This document shows, one piece after another, positions 63,923 to 64,000 of a stretch of 64,000 bases of DNA. The notes under the pieces were generated by a model, which worked only from the letters and a program-made list of their open reading frames with translations, did no database searches and was not told the DNA's origin. The DNA comes from Petrotoga sp. 9PWA.NaAc.5.4 (GTDB lineage Bacteria > Thermotogota > Thermotogae > Petrotogales > Petrotogaceae), in the NCBI RefSeq assembly GCF_002895485.1, contig NZ_AZRK01000044.1, positions 124,001 to 188,000 on the forward strand. Reading direction: 5' to 3'. Position 1 is the stretch's first letter, and the number at the start of each line of letters is the position of its first letter. The position numbers were made by a program, and so were the translations under genes.

Positions 63923-64000
63923 AACATGCACCTCCATAAACATTTGATTTGGTTTTTAACCTCCAGCCGTCTTTTTTACACCGACCCTTTTAATATCGGG

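Noticed and set aside
63923-64000. A riboswitch or ribosomal-protein autoregulatory leader before rpsB
   Set aside because: Only 78 bp are visible and no convincing conserved structure could be drawn before the window edge.

Overview
The window is 64 kb of low-GC bacterial chromosome. The gene set points to Thermotogota, most likely Petrotogaceae (Petrotoga or Defluviitoga-like): a fliL-fliM-fliY switch operon, a V/A-type ATPase operon, a HydABC-type [FeFe]-hydrogenase, many CUT1 sugar ABC transporters with ROK regulators, GH38 mannosidases, and TM287/TM288-like heterodimeric ABC exporters. This assignment rests on gene content only. No rRNA, tRNA, CRISPR array, transposase or phage gene was seen.

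Layout: 1-3021 holds the end of a flagellar motor/switch operon. 3058-13251 holds housekeeping and efflux genes: an MBL-fold hydrolase, a heterodimeric ABC exporter with a double-TetR regulator, ispE, a stand-alone FlhB C-terminal-like protein, threonine aldolase, an EamA transporter and a YkuK-like protein. 13396-21800 is a nine-gene V/A-ATPase operon ending in a strong terminator. 21905-27616 is a minus-strand sugar locus (ROK repressor, binding protein, two permeases, glycosidase). 27873-28275 is a wrecked sulfatase-maturase pseudogene. 28382-30277 is a GntR-controlled pair of half-size chromate-type transporters. 30531-32453 is an exported 5'-nucleotidase. 32568-36583 is a lipid-kinase-like gene and a second sugar transporter. 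37002-49065 is a mannoside locus (ROK regulator, binding protein, two permeases, aldo/keto reductase, two GH38 alpha-mannosidases). 49098-53500 is the hydrogenase operon. 54113-56161 holds a sugar dehydrogenase and an esterase. 57441-61650 is a MarR-controlled second heterodimeric ABC exporter. 61675-63922 holds miaB and rpsB.

The most unusual feature is a dispersed repeat of about 200 bp. It is bounded by 11-bp inverted ends (ACTTTAGAAAT / ATTTCTAAAGT) and carries two hairpins, one of which varies in a compensatory way between copies. Eleven insertions or arrays were found. All have the same orientation relative to the following gene, and all end about 28-35 nt before that gene's start codon, just upstream of the ribosome binding site. 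Several are tandemly expanded (117-133 bp core), and some carry a short Shine-Dalgarno-led open frame. This makes it look like a mobile or amplifying 5' leader element rather than random intergenic debris.

Several regulatory sites are unusually clear: perfect or near-perfect operators overlapping consensus promoters for the GntR and MarR genes, hairpins between binding-protein and permease genes in two sugar operons, and a set of six GATTA-like boxes spaced exactly 10 bp apart upstream of a ROK gene.
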